Position numbers and translations under genes: made by a program
In this document: one piece after another, positions 43,311 through 52,717 of the stretch
Numbering within the stretch: the first letter of the stretch is position 1
Layout of the letters: the number at the start of each line of letters is the position of its first letter
The notes under the pieces: model-generated
Database searches by the model: none
What the model saw: only the letters and a program-made list of their open reading frames with translations
What the model was told of the DNA's origin: nothing
DNA from: Balneola sp.
GTDB taxonomy: Bacteria > Bacteroidota > Rhodothermia > Balneolales > Balneolaceae
DNA: 64,000 nucleotides
Assembly (NCBI GenBank): GCA_028284195.1
Contig: JANQSE010000002.1
Coordinates: 558,001 to 622,000, forward strand
Reading direction: 5' to 3'

Positions 43311-43952
43311 TTATTGGGTATCCAAAAACTCCTTATACAGTTCTACAAATTCACTTAACATCATAGCTGTTGCCCCCCAGAGAGGCACTTCATGAACGTT
43401 CCATAAAGGAATGTAATAATCCATATCTCTGAGCTTCCAGTTTTCAGTACGCGAGAAGTCTTCATGAATCAGTTTTGATAAAGGCACGGAAAAAATTTCA
43501 TCCACTTCATTAGGATTGGCACAGAAATCCTGTTTTTGATGAATGAATCCGACAATCGGGGTTACCATATTATCCGAGTGATTTACATAAAGAGAAGTAA
43601 GAGAGCCCACAATTTCCACATGGTCAGATTTTAATCCGGTTTCTTCATGCGCTTCACGAAGAGCTGTTTCTTCAATGGTTTCATTTCCTTCTTTACCACC
43701 ACCGGGAAAGCTAATTTGTCCGCCATGTTTAATGCCTGCAGTTCGTAAAGTAAACATAATTTCAAGTTCATTTTTCCAGGTAATCACAGGTACTAAAACA
43801 CTGCTGTTTCTGTATTGATCAGATTCAGGCGTATAAGTCATCTCATGTTTTCGTTTGGTCTTGGGTTGAGGTTTCATCAGATTCTGAGCTTCTTTCCCTG
43901 GTAAGTCAGTCTGAAGGCGTTCCTTTAAAAAGTTTTGAAAATTTTTTTTCAT
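43311..43952 (-). CDS. NUDIX hydrolase, CoA-pyrophosphatase type
   Basis: A 213-residue protein with the full Nudix box GKEGNETIEETALREAHEET within PGGG...GL, preceded by GGQISFPGG as in the NudL/CoA-diphosphatase branch. VTPIVGFIH follows, also typical. It likely hydrolyses CoA or related nucleoside diphosphate derivatives in the cytoplasm. The stop abuts the REP-like element shared with the convergent FAD oxidoreductase. Confidence 0.88.
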   Translation of the reverse strand: MKKNFQNFLKERLQTDLPGKEAQNLMKPQPKTKRKHEMTYTPESDQYRNSSVLVPVITWKNELEIMFTLRTAGIKHGGQISFPGGGKEGNETIEETALREAHEETGLKSDHVEIVGSLTSLYVNHSDNMVTPIVGFIHQKQDFCANPNEVDEIFSVPLSKLIHEDFSRTENWKLRDMDYYIPLWNVHEVPLWGATAMMLSEFVELYKEFLDTQ

Positions 43953-44023
43953 AAATAAGGTTCTCAGTAGTAGTTTAATTGATATATAAAGTCTTACTTA
44001 GATTTTAAAAGTTCCAAAAGAGA

Positions 44024-44887
44024 ATGAAATACGATCCGATACTTGAAAACTTAGAAAAACTACCCTCTGTATTATACAAATATAGAGTCTTTGATGAGCA
44101 GGGTTATACCTTTAAAATGATAAACAATGGAGAAGTATTTTTTTCGAGTGCTAGGAACTTTAATGATCCGTTTGAGAATTATTTTATTCCCCAAACAAAG
44201 ATGGCTGTATTAGAAGGAAAAGAACTCTTCAATTACATAAAGTTAAAAACTAGACAAATATTTCCGGATGCAAATGATAGTGAAAGAAAAAAATTAGAAA
44301 GTATTGCACATAAAAGGGCTATGATGCATAAGAAGAATCCATCAATAATTGGAGAAGAGCTACATCATAAGCAGTTTGATACTTTCGGAATTTTATCTTT
44401 AGCAAAAGAGTGTACTTCACTGCCAATGTGGGCATATTACTCCAACAATCATCAGGGGGTTTGTGTAGGATTTAAAACTGAAGTGATCGGTGAACATCAA
44501 ATTGCATTGCATAAAGAAAAAAGAGAATTACTCGTTTTACATGATGTTGAATATGAGGAAAAAGTACCTAGTGTAATAATAGATACTCCTTTAGATGGAG
44601 ATGAGTCTATGGAAAATCTCGAGCAAACTGAAAAAATTCATTATACGAAGTCGACACAATGGAAGCATGAAAATGAAATACGATTGATTAAATGGCACGG
44701 AGCAGATGAAGCATATTCATTTGGAGCCTCCGCAATCGCGGAAGTTATAATTGGATTAAGAGCCTCAGATGAAGATAAGTCAAAACTTATCGAAGAGATT
44801 AATAAACTAGAGTCTAAACCTTCGATAAAGCAAGCAATAAAATCACAAGATGAATATGGATTAGTTTTTGAACAAGTTGATTTATAA
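44024..44887 (+). CDS. DUF2971 family protein
   Basis: A 287-residue soluble protein. Family features are LYKYRVFDEQ near the start, GEVFFSSARNFNDPFE, LAKECTSLPMWAYYSNNHQG with GVCVGF, and STQWKHENEIRLIKW. The function of DUF2971 is not established; members are often scattered in accessory regions. This copy is a lone gene, visibly more AT-rich than its neighbours and without operon partners, which hints at horizontal acquisition. Confidence 0.85.
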   Translation: MKYDPILENLEKLPSVLYKYRVFDEQGYTFKMINNGEVFFSSARNFNDPFENYFIPQTKMAVLEGKELFNYIKLKTRQIFPDANDSERKKLESIAHKRAMMHKKNPSIIGEELHHKQFDTFGILSLAKECTSLPMWAYYSNNHQGVCVGFKTEVIGEHQIALHKEKRELLVLHDVEYEEKVPSVIIDTPLDGDESMENLEQTEKIHYTKSTQWKHENEIRLIKWHGADEAYSFGASAIAEVIIGLRASDEDKSKLIEEINKLESKPSIKQAIKSQDEYGLVFEQVDL

Positions 44888-44982
44888 GTAAGAGGAGAGA
44901 AATTAGTAAAGACTATGTTTCCAAAGAAGTATAGGTGTGCGTACTTTAGTTTTGTAACAATCCTAAAAAATTAAAAAGCCGG

Positions 44983-45978
44983 ATGGCAAAAAAATATGAT
45001 GTGTACGGTATCGGAAATGCTTTGGTCGATATCGATTTTGAAGTAACCCGTGAATTCATTGATTCTCATAACATTAAAAAAGGATTAATGACATTGGTAG
45101 ATGAAGAAACGCAAACCCGTTTGATTAAAGAAATAGATCATAATAATGCCGAAAAAAAGTCAGGGGGTTCAGCTGCAAATACGGTAATGGCTGTTTCACA
45201 ATTTGGAGGAAGTGCGTTCTATTCCTGTAAAGTTGCAGACGATGAGTTCGGTAATTTTTATTTAAAGGATTTAGCTGATGCAGGAATTTCCACTAATCTT
45301 GATGGTAAACAAAGAGAAGGAGGAATTACAGGGAAATGTTTGGTTATGATTACAGATGATGCTGATCGGACGATGAATACTTTTTTAGGAATTACCACCT
45401 CTTTATCAACAAAAGAAGTGGATGAGGCGGCCATTAAAGAATCAGAGTATATTTACCTGGAAGGGTATTTAGTGGCTTCGCCAACGGCATTTGAAGCTAT
45501 GAAGCTGACCAAACAATTGGCTGAAAAGAATCAGGTTAAAACTTCAATTACACTTTCAGATCCATCAATTGTAGAAGGTTTTAAAGGGCTGTTTTATGAA
45601 GTAATAGGAGATTCCGTTGATCTTCTGTTTTGCAACGAAGACGAAGCTCTTAAATTTACGAACACTTCTTCTTTAAATATGGCAAGAGAGGAATTGAAGA
45701 AGTTTGCTAAACGTTTTGTCATAACTCAGGGAAAAAATGGAGCGATGATTTTTGATGGAGATACATTCGTTGATATTGAACCCTATGATGTTAATGCAAT
45801 AGATACGAATGGAGCCGGAGACATGTTTGCCGGGGCGTTTCTGTACGGAATTACAAATGGTCACTCATTTGCCGGTTCAGGTAAGTTAGCAAGTCTTGCG
45901 TCATCAAAAGTAGTATCTCAGCATGGCCCAAGGCTCGATATGAAAGCAATCAAACAAATACAAAATTACAATTTATGA
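44983..45978 (+). CDS. PfkB-family adenosine kinase
   Basis: A 331-residue ribokinase-fold sugar kinase. The start VYGIGNALVDID and KKSGGSAANTVMAVSQFGG are typical of adenosine kinases. The catalytic and anion-hole motif is DTNGAGDMFAGAFL. It would phosphorylate adenosine to AMP in purine salvage, agreeing with the nearby RdgB. A TAGTTTTG box at 44947-44954 may be the -7 promoter element. The stop overlaps the next ATG by 4 bases. Confidence 0.9.
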   Translation: MAKKYDVYGIGNALVDIDFEVTREFIDSHNIKKGLMTLVDEETQTRLIKEIDHNNAEKKSGGSAANTVMAVSQFGGSAFYSCKVADDEFGNFYLKDLADAGISTNLDGKQREGGITGKCLVMITDDADRTMNTFLGITTSLSTKEVDEAAIKESEYIYLEGYLVASPTAFEAMKLTKQLAEKNQVKTSITLSDPSIVEGFKGLFYEVIGDSVDLLFCNEDEALKFTNTSSLNMAREELKKFAKRFVITQGKNGAMIFDGDTFVDIEPYDVNAIDTNGAGDMFAGAFLYGITNGHSFAGSGKLASLASSKVVSQHGPRLDMKAIKQIQNYNL

Positions 45979-46244
45979 GTGGAGTAGAAATTCTTGGATG
46001 GACCGGATTTGCCATTCTGATTGGGGCATGGATACCCCAAACCTGGCAAACCATAAAACAAGGAAAAACCGATATAAGTCTGGCTTTTATTTTAATGTAT
46101 GTATCATCCAGTGCTCTGCTTACTATACATTCTATCTTAATTGAAGAGTGGGTATATATAGCACTCAATGGATTGCTAACCCTGGGAAGCGCAATCAATT
46201 TGTTTTATAAGCTCAGTCCCAGAGAAAAAAAGAAAGATGCGTAA
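45975..46244 (+). CDS. SemiSWEET/PQ-loop small membrane protein
   Basis: An 89-residue protein with three membrane helices. The PQ-loop motif is in helix 1 (IGAWIPQTWQTIK), as in bacterial SemiSWEET sugar transporters, which work as dimers. The substrate is unknown. It overlaps both neighbours (4 bases with the kinase, 8 with rdgB), so it is fixed within a nucleotide-salvage operon; a nucleoside or ribose cargo is an inference from that. Confidence 0.85.
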   Translation: MSGVEILGWTGFAILIGAWIPQTWQTIKQGKTDISLAFILMYVSSSALLTIHSILIEEWVYIALNGLLTLGSAINLFYKLSPREKKKDA

Positions 46245-46815
46245 TATTGTACTGGCTTCGAGAAATAAGAATAAGATCGGGGAGATGCGGCAACTGGTTA
46301 GTCATTTGGGGATTGAGATCTTGTCCGCATTAGATTTTCCTGATCTCAAAGAAGTAGAAGAAGACTTACCCACGTTAGAGGGAAATGCCCTTAAAAAGGC
46401 ACGCTATGTGAACCAAAATACCGGAATACCTGCCCTTTCGGATGACACAGGTTTGGAAGTAGATACTTTGAACGGAGCACCAGGTGTTTACTCAGCCCGT
46501 TATGCCGGAGAAAAAGTGACCTATCAGGACAACGTGTTGAAACTGCTTACAGAGATGAAAGGCAAATCAGATCGATGTGCTCAATTCCGTACAGTAGTTG
46601 CTTTGGTGGATGGAGATAAAGAATTTACTTTCGAAGGAATTTGTAAAGGTGAGATTATAAGTGAACAACGGGGAAATAAAGGTTTTGGGTACGATCCTGT
46701 TTTCCTCCCCGCAGGATTTGAGCAAACTTTTGCAGAATTAGATCCAGAAACGAAAAACTCTATCAGCCATCGCGGAAGGGCGATTCAAAAGCTCATTGCG
46801 TTTTTGGGTAAGTGA
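46237..46815 (+). CDS. rdgB: XTP/dITP pyrophosphatase RdgB
   Basis: House-cleaning enzyme that removes non-canonical purine nucleotides. Motifs are LASRNKNKIGEMRQL at the start, ALSDDTGLEVDTLNGAPG with the metal-binding Asp pair, SARYAG, GICKGEI, GNKGFGYDPVFLP and SHRGRA near the end. At 192 residues it is of normal length. It is the last gene of the adenosine kinase-SemiSWEET-rdgB operon. Confidence 0.96.
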   Translation: MRNIVLASRNKNKIGEMRQLVSHLGIEILSALDFPDLKEVEEDLPTLEGNALKKARYVNQNTGIPALSDDTGLEVDTLNGAPGVYSARYAGEKVTYQDNVLKLLTEMKGKSDRCAQFRTVVALVDGDKEFTFEGICKGEIISEQRGNKGFGYDPVFLPAGFEQTFAELDPETKNSISHRGRAIQKLIAFLGK

Positions 46816-46848
46816 ACTGAGTTGTTTTGTGTTTACTTCTTTCCCAAG

Positions 46849-46960
46849 TCCATTGCGAGGAGGCTGGATTGAATAAAAGTATATAAATGATTCGACGATG
46901 CAATCTTCCTTTACAAACACCAACTTTTTTCAAGAGCCTGTCCGTTGGGCAGGCATGCCA
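46849..46960. repeat. Degenerate REP-like stretch between rdgB and the GH92 gene
   Basis: The gap holds CATTGCGAGGAGGC and CGACGATGCAATC, which resemble the two ends of a REP-type unit in inverted order. A hairpin GCCTGTCC-GTTG-GGCAGGC follows at about 46938-46956. No gene is seen. The hairpin may end the rdgB operon. Confidence 0.4.
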
Positions 46961-47006
46961 CCTAACTTCTGCAAGAATGCTCATTCTATTTTATTAAATT
47001 CTCTTC

Positions 47007-49193
47007 ATGAATACTTTTCAGCATTTAAAAGTTGCCGTTGTTTCGGTTTTTCTCTTTTCAGTTTCCTGCTCCAACTACGAATCACCTAACAAATATGTAG
47101 ATGTATTTATAGGAACCGGAGGGCACGGACACACCTATCCCGGAGCAACACTTCCATTTGGTATGATACAACCCGGGCCTGTAAATGGAACCCCGGGCTG
47201 GGACTGGGTTTCCGGTTATCATTATTCAGACAGCATTATTACCGGGTTTGCTCAAACTCACTTAAGTGGAACAGGCATTGGAGATCTCAATGATATTTTG
47301 ATAATGCCCACCAATCGAAAAATAAAACTGAGCGATCCTCAGAAATATGAGAGTAAAAGAAGTTATGCTTCAATGTTTTCTCATAAAAGAGAAAAAGGAA
47401 GCCCCGGGTATTACAGTGTGTATTTACAGGATTATGAGATCAACGTAGAAATGACTGCAACTGAGCGGGTAGCAATGTACAGGTTTACTTATGAGTATGG
47501 CGATCCTCAATATTTGAATCTGGATCTGGGTTATAGTCTGAACTGGGATTCCATGACAGAAGCATACTTCAAAGTAGTTGGTAAAGGAGAAGAAAAGAGG
47601 CTCGTGGGTTACAGAAGATCATCTGGTTGGGCGAATGATCAACATATATATTTTGCTATGGAGTTTTCGAAGAATTTCTCAATCGTTGATTCTTCTGATT
47701 ACAAAGGTTTTACAAGCTTCGGTATTTTGAATTTTGAACAGGGAGCAAGAGAAGTGCTGGCTAAAATTGCGATTTCTCCAAACAGTGTAGAAGGTGCATT
47801 GGCAAATCTGAAAACCCCTGAAGGTTGGGACTTTGATGAAACCAAACTCTTTGCGGAGATGGCCTGGGATAAAGAACTGTCCAAAATCAAAGTAAAAGGA
47901 GACCCGGAAAAGAAAACCATTTTTTATACTGCTCTTTATCACTCCAAGTTGGCCCCTGTATTATTTTCTGATGCAAATCAGGATGAAACCACATACACCA
48001 TTTATTCTTTGTGGGATACTTTCAGGGCGCAGCATCCATTGCTCACCATCACCAATCCGGATCGGGTGAATGCCATGATCCGAACGATGCTCGATTTTTA
48101 TGAAGAGAAAGGATTCCTACCTGTTTGGGAATTGCACGGCAACGAAACGAATACCATGACGGGCTATCATGCCATTCCCGTAATTGCTGATGCTTACCTG
48201 AAAGGATTCCGGGATTATGATGCTGAGTTTGCTTTCGAAGCGATGAAGGCAAGTGCAATGCAAAATCAACGGGGATCAGATTTATACAGAAAGTATCAAT
48301 ACATCCCTTCGGAACTGGAACACGAATCAGTTACCAAAACACTCGAATATGCTTTTGATGACTGGGCTATAGCTCAAATGGCTTTGGCTTTAGGGAAAGA
48401 AGAGGAACACGAAGAGTTTATGAAAAGAGCAGCCTATTGGCAGAATGTGTACGATGCTCAAACAAAATTTATGCGGGGGAAAACGGCAAAAGGGGAATGG
48501 GTACAACCATTCGACCCGAAACGATCAAATCACAGGGTTAATACAGATTATACCGAAGGAAATGCCTGGCAGCATAGCTGGTTTGTACCTCATCAGGTTG
48601 ATAAACTGATTGAGTTGATGGGTGGCGATGAGAGTTTTTCTGCAAGACTGGATTCCTTATTCAATGAAGATTCTGAAATTACCGGAGAGAACACTTCGCC
48701 GGATATTTCAGGATTGATCGGGCAATACGCCCACGGAAATGAACCCAGCCACCATATCGGGTATCTGTATAGTTATGCCGGTAAACCATGGAAATCCCAG
48801 AAAATTCTCCATGAAATTATGAATACTCAATATTCAACAGCGGTAGATGGGCTCAGTGGAAATGAAGATTGCGGGCAGATGTCAGCGTGGTATATATTCA
48901 GTGCTATGGGATTTTACCCTGTTAATCCATCCTCAGGGAAATATGTAATTGGAACTCCCCAATTCGAGGAGGTAGAAATAACTATTTCTGACACAAAGAC
49001 TTTTACAATCACAGCGCATGATGTTTCAGATCAAAATATCTACATTCAGTCCGCTATGTTAAATGGAGAACCTTTGGAAAGAAGTTACATCACACATGAA
49101 GAAGTAATGAATGGCGGGCAGCTTGTTTTCAAAATGGGATCATCGCCAAATAAAAACTGGGCAAAAGAAAAACAACACAGACCAACTAACTAA
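47007..49193 (+). CDS. GH92 alpha-mannosidase lipoprotein
   Basis: A 728-residue exo-alpha-mannosidase of family 92, which acts on mannose ends of N-glycans with calcium. The N-terminus has a lipoprotein-type signal ending VSCSN. Signature segments are VFIGTGGHGHTYPGATLPFG, GTGIGDLNDI, WDTFRAQHPL, PVWELHGNETNTMTGYH and the catalytic-acid region NEDCGQMSAWYIFSAMGFYP. Full length. Its stop shares a base with the GH47 start. With the next two genes it makes an N-glycan degradation operon. Confidence 0.93.
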   Translation: MNTFQHLKVAVVSVFLFSVSCSNYESPNKYVDVFIGTGGHGHTYPGATLPFGMIQPGPVNGTPGWDWVSGYHYSDSIITGFAQTHLSGTGIGDLNDILIMPTNRKIKLSDPQKYESKRSYASMFSHKREKGSPGYYSVYLQDYEINVEMTATERVAMYRFTYEYGDPQYLNLDLGYSLNWDSMTEAYFKVVGKGEEKRLVGYRRSSGWANDQHIYFAMEFSKNFSIVDSSDYKGFTSFGILNFEQGAREVLAKIAISPNSVEGALANLKTPEGWDFDETKLFAEMAWDKELSKIKVKGDPEKKTIFYTALYHSKLAPVLFSDANQDETTYTIYSLWDTFRAQHPLLTITNPDRVNAMIRTMLDFYEEKGFLPVWELHGNETNTMTGYHAIPVIADAYLKGFRDYDAEFAFEAMKASAMQNQRGSDLYRKYQYIPSELEHESVTKTLEYAFDDWAIAQMALALGKEEEHEEFMKRAAYWQNVYDAQTKFMRGKTAKGEWVQPFDPKRSNHRVNTDYTEGNAWQHSWFVPHQVDKLIELMGGDESFSARLDSLFNEDSEITGENTSPDISGLIGQYAHGNEPSHHIGYLYSYAGKPWKSQKILHEIMNTQYSTAVDGLSGNEDCGQMSAWYIFSAMGFYPVNPSSGKYVIGTPQFEEVEITISDTKTFTITAHDVSDQNIYIQSAMLNGEPLERSYITHEEVMNGGQLVFKMGSSPNKNWAKEKQHRPTN

Positions 49194-50527
49194 TGAAAAA
49201 GGCAATACTGGTTTTTTTAGCACTTGGAATTGCATGTGCACCTCAAAAGAAATCTGAAAAAGAACAACTCACTGAACAGGTAAAGCAGGAGTTTTTGCAC
49301 GCCTGGAATGGGTACAAAGAACACGCGTGGGGAATGGATGCCTTAAAACCATTGTCCAAATCCGGTAAAAACTGGTACGATGCTTCTCTGTTAATGACCC
49401 CCGTGGATGCTTTTGACACCATGCTGTTAATGGGATTGGACGAAGAAGCCGAAGAAGCAAAAGAGCTGATTTTTAGCGAGCTTTCTTTTGACCATGATTT
49501 CTATGTATCAAATTTTGAGATTACAATTCGTTTGTTGGGAGGTTTGCTCTCAGCTTATGAGATGGACGGAGATGAACGATTTATTGAATTGGCCGAAGAT
49601 TTAGGGCGAAGATTACTCCCTGCATTCGACTCTGAAACGGGAATGACATACGGCCGTGTGAATCTGAGATCCGGCGAAACCCAATGGCAGGTGAACAATC
49701 CTGCAGAGATTGGCACCCTGATGATCGAATTTGGAACACTTACTAAACATACGGGTGACTCAGTGTTTTACAATAGTGCCAAAAAAGCCATGATGGCTTT
49801 ATACGAACGAAGATCAGATATCGATTTAGTTGGAACCACCATTGACGTGGAAACCGGGGAATGGCAAAATACGGAAGCTCACATCAGCGGGATGATTGAT
49901 TCTTATTACGAATATGCGTTGAAATCCTGGTTGCTATTTGGTGACGAAGACTTCAGAAAGATCTGGGAAACACACGAGCCTGCTCTGGAAAAATATTTAC
50001 TTGATGAAGTTGCATCAGGGACCTGGTATGGAAGAGCCGATATGAATACTGGGGAAAGAACCGCAACTACTTATGGTGCTTTGGATGCTTTTATGCCCGG
50101 CGTGTTGGTTTTGGCCGGAGATATTGAGACCGCGGAGAAAGTTCAGGAATCGAATTTTAAGATGTGGCAATTGCATGACATTGAACCTGAAGGTTTAGAC
50201 TATACTGAAATGAAAGTCACCTGGGCCGGGTATCCACTCAGGCCCGAAAATATTGAATCGGCTTATTATTTATATAAAGCTACAGAAGATGAAAAGTATT
50301 TAGAAATGGGAAAAGTAATGTTCCAGAGTCTGGTCGAATATTGCCGAACAGAAGCGGGTTATGCTGCTTTGGCTGATGTGACCACCAAAGAGAAAAGTGA
50401 TGATATGGAGAGTTTCTTTTTGGCGGAAACCTTAAAGTATGCGTACTTGTTGTTTGCAGATGATGAAGTGCTCGATTTGGATAAGTACGTCTTCAATACG
50501 GAAGCCCATCCTCTCAGAATAGATTAA
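49193..50527 (+). CDS. GH47 alpha-1,2-mannosidase
   Basis: A 444-residue class I (inverting) alpha-mannosidase, a family best known from eukaryotic ER/Golgi and uncommon in bacteria. A signal or lipobox start (LALGIACAP) is followed by the (alpha/alpha)7 motifs NFEITIRLLGGLLSAYEM with the acid Glu, TYGRVNLRSGET, and YPLRPENIESAYYLY. It would trim alpha-1,2 mannose from high-mannose glycans, preparing them for the GH92 enzyme. It is coupled to the GH92 gene and 5 bases ahead of the asparaginase gene. Confidence 0.9.
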   Translation: MKKAILVFLALGIACAPQKKSEKEQLTEQVKQEFLHAWNGYKEHAWGMDALKPLSKSGKNWYDASLLMTPVDAFDTMLLMGLDEEAEEAKELIFSELSFDHDFYVSNFEITIRLLGGLLSAYEMDGDERFIELAEDLGRRLLPAFDSETGMTYGRVNLRSGETQWQVNNPAEIGTLMIEFGTLTKHTGDSVFYNSAKKAMMALYERRSDIDLVGTTIDVETGEWQNTEAHISGMIDSYYEYALKSWLLFGDEDFRKIWETHEPALEKYLLDEVASGTWYGRADMNTGERTATTYGALDAFMPGVLVLAGDIETAEKVQESNFKMWQLHDIEPEGLDYTEMKVTWAGYPLRPENIESAYYLYKATEDEKYLEMGKVMFQSLVEYCRTEAGYAALADVTTKEKSDDMESFFLAETLKYAYLLFADDEVLDLDKYVFNTEAHPLRID

Positions 50528-50532
50528 ACATT

Positions 50533-51504
50533 ATGCTGAACAGAAAACAATTTTTAAAGACAGGGTTATTGGGCACTATCCCTTTATCAGGATTGGGATT
50601 TTCAGGAAAGAAAAAACATGTGGGATCAAAACCTGTGGTAATTGCAACCTGGTTCACTGCGCTCAGAGCAAATGAAGCAGCATGGGAAATTTTGGGGAAT
50701 GGTGGCTATGCACTGGATGCAGTAGAAGCAGGAGTGATGGTAGAAGAAAACGATCCCAAAAATATGTCGGTGGGTTATGGTGGCCGCCCCGATCGTGAAG
50801 GCAATGTCTCGCTGGATGCCTGTATTATGGATGAAAGGGGAGAATGCGGAGCAGTGGTTTTTCTTCAGAACTATAAAAACCCGATTTCAGTAGCCCGAAA
50901 AGTAATGGAAGAAACTCCCCATATTATGCTGGCAGGTAAAGGTGCTCAACAATTTGCCAAAGAACAGGGTTTTGAAGAAATGGATTTACTTACTCCTGAA
51001 GCAAAAAAAGCCTGGGAAAATTGGCTGAAGACTTCAGAATACAAACCTGTAGTAAATATCGAAAATCATGATACCATTGGAATGCTGGCATTGGATGCTG
51101 ATGGAAGATTATGCGGAGCATGTACCACCAGCGGCGCGGCCTGGAAAATGCACGGACGGGTCGGCGATTCCCCTATCATAGGTGCAGGTCTTTTTGTGGA
51201 TCCGGAAGCAGGCGGAGCCTGTGCCACCGGGTTGGGAGAAGAAGTGGTTAAAACAGCAGGCAGTGCTTTGATCGTTGAAATGATGCGTCAGGGGCATTCG
51301 CCGGAAGAAGCATGCAAAATAGCCGTGGACCGGATTATCTCCCGAAATAAGAAAGCAGGAAAGAGTTTAAAAAACACTCAGGTTGGTTATCTGGCTCTTA
51401 ATAAAGACGGAGCCTTTGGTGCATACAGCATCCAGAAAGGATTTAACTACGCTGTGTATAACGAAGATGGTAACCGAAGGCTGGATTCGGGGTTTAGGGT
51501 TTAA
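50533..51504 (+). CDS. N4-(beta-N-acetylglucosaminyl)-L-asparaginase
   Basis: A 323-residue Ntn-hydrolase that cuts the GlcNAc-Asn bond left after an N-glycoprotein is degraded. The autocatalytic site and nucleophile are in NHDTIGMLALD (Thr). Substrate motifs WFTALRANEAAW, GGRPDREGNVSLDA and GACATGLGEEV are present. The N-terminus (NRKQFLKTGLLG) looks like a Tat-type leader although it has RK rather than RR. It is the third gene of the GH92-GH47-AGA set. Confidence 0.92.
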   Translation: MLNRKQFLKTGLLGTIPLSGLGFSGKKKHVGSKPVVIATWFTALRANEAAWEILGNGGYALDAVEAGVMVEENDPKNMSVGYGGRPDREGNVSLDACIMDERGECGAVVFLQNYKNPISVARKVMEETPHIMLAGKGAQQFAKEQGFEEMDLLTPEAKKAWENWLKTSEYKPVVNIENHDTIGMLALDADGRLCGACTTSGAAWKMHGRVGDSPIIGAGLFVDPEAGGACATGLGEEVVKTAGSALIVEMMRQGHSPEEACKIAVDRIISRNKKAGKSLKNTQVGYLALNKDGAFGAYSIQKGFNYAVYNEDGNRRLDSGFRV

Positions 51505-51505
51505 C

Positions 51506-52279
51506 ATGTCCTTTAAAACCAAAAAAAGCCTTGGGCAGCATTTCCTTACCGATAGCAATATTATCTACAAAATTGTTGAAGCAATAAAGGCTGAGTCGGT
51601 TGATCGTATTATTGAAATTGGCCCCGGAACCGGTGCACTCACCAAATGGCTGGTTCAAAAGTTCGAAGATGTGCATGTAATCGAGCTTGATGAGCGAGCT
51701 GTTCAGGTACTGGAATCAGAAACAGAAGGCGTTGCTATTCATCAGGAAGATGTGCTGAAGGTTGATTGGGAAAAACTGATTGCCGGCGATAAACAAACGT
51801 ATGTTGTTGGAAATCTGCCTTACTACATCACCAGCCCGATCCTGTTTGTTCTTTTAGAAAACAGGGCGTTTTTTACAGAAGCCATTCTTATGATGCAGAA
51901 AGAAGTGGCTCAACGATTGGTGGCAAAACCTTCCACTAAAGAGTATGGAATCCTGTCGGTTCAAACCCAATTAATGGGTACTCCTGAGCTGCTGTTTGAT
52001 GTTTCCCCCAATTCATTTTCTCCTCCGCCAAAAGTAATCAGCTCTGTAATCCGCCTTACCTTTAACAAACCCACACTCAACTGTGCTGATGCCAATCTTA
52101 AGAAAGTAGTACGAACGGCATTTAACCAACGGCGCAAAAAATTGAGCAATTCATTAAAACCGATATTAGCAGATAACTTGCCGGACGGATATAACTTTGA
52201 TGCACGGGCAGAGCACTGGAGTCCTGACATTTTTGCAAACCTGACAGAACATCTGGAAGCTGAAGGATTACTGGAATGA
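51506..52279 (+). CDS. rsmA: 16S rRNA dimethyladenosine transferase RsmA (KsgA)
   Basis: Dimethylates A1518 and A1519 of 16S rRNA late in 30S assembly. Motifs are KSLGQHFLTDSNI at the start, IEIGPGTGALTKWL (SAM loop) and GNLPYYITSPILF (NLPY catalytic motif), then AFNQRRKKLSNSL. At 257 residues it is full length. A longer in-frame reading begins at 51383 inside the asparaginase gene; the true start is ATG 51506, one base after that gene's stop, where homologues begin. Confidence 0.96.
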   Translation: MSFKTKKSLGQHFLTDSNIIYKIVEAIKAESVDRIIEIGPGTGALTKWLVQKFEDVHVIELDERAVQVLESETEGVAIHQEDVLKVDWEKLIAGDKQTYVVGNLPYYITSPILFVLLENRAFFTEAILMMQKEVAQRLVAKPSTKEYGILSVQTQLMGTPELLFDVSPNSFSPPPKVISSVIRLTFNKPTLNCADANLKKVVRTAFNQRRKKLSNSLKPILADNLPDGYNFDARAEHWSPDIFANLTEHLEAEGLLE

Positions 52280-52375
52280 TTTGGTATGGTACTTGCATTG
52301 AGGTGAGCGAAATAACAAAATGGGCAATAGCTCAAAAATTAACTACTAACACAAAACAAACAAGGAGTCATAAAT

Positions 52376-52663
52376 ATGGCTAGCATTAAACCTTTAGGCG
52401 ATCGCGTATTAGTTCAGGCGGACGCAGCTGAAGAAGTGACCAGCTCTGGTCTATACATTCCGGATACAGCTAAAGAAAAACCGCAGCAAGGAACAATTAT
52501 TGCTGTTGGTGCAGGGAAAGTAGAAAATGGAAACAAGATTGAAATGACTGTAAAGAAAGGAGACAAAGTTCTTTACGGTAAATATGCGGGTACTGAAGTT
52601 ACTCTGGATGGAGAAGAGTACCTGATTATGCGTGAGTCTGATATTGTTGGGATTCTGTCGTAA
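52376..52663 (+). CDS. groES: Co-chaperonin GroES
   Basis: A 95-residue lid of the GroEL chaperonin. The start [11 protein letters not shown], the mobile-loop region [18 protein letters not shown] and the C-terminal [14 protein letters not shown] are typical. AAGGAGT lies 7 bases before the ATG, a strong site. No CIRCE repeat was found upstream. It is 54 bases ahead of groEL. Confidence 0.97.
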   Translation: MASIKPLGDRVLVQADAAEEVTSSGLYIPDTAKEKPQQGTIIAVGAGKVENGNKIEMTVKKGDKVLYGKYAGTEVTLDGEEYLIMRESDIVGILS

Positions 52664-52717
52664 TCCATCAGGCCAAATCAAGAAAATTAAAATCAAAAAT
52701 TAAAAAGAAAGAAAACT

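Noticed and set aside
51383-51505. N-terminal extension of RsmA
   Set aside because: The extra 41 codons lie inside the asparaginase gene, and homologues start at KxSLGQHF.
52280-52375. CIRCE operator before groES
   Set aside because: No TTAGCACTC-N9-GAGTGCTAA repeat is present in the upstream region.
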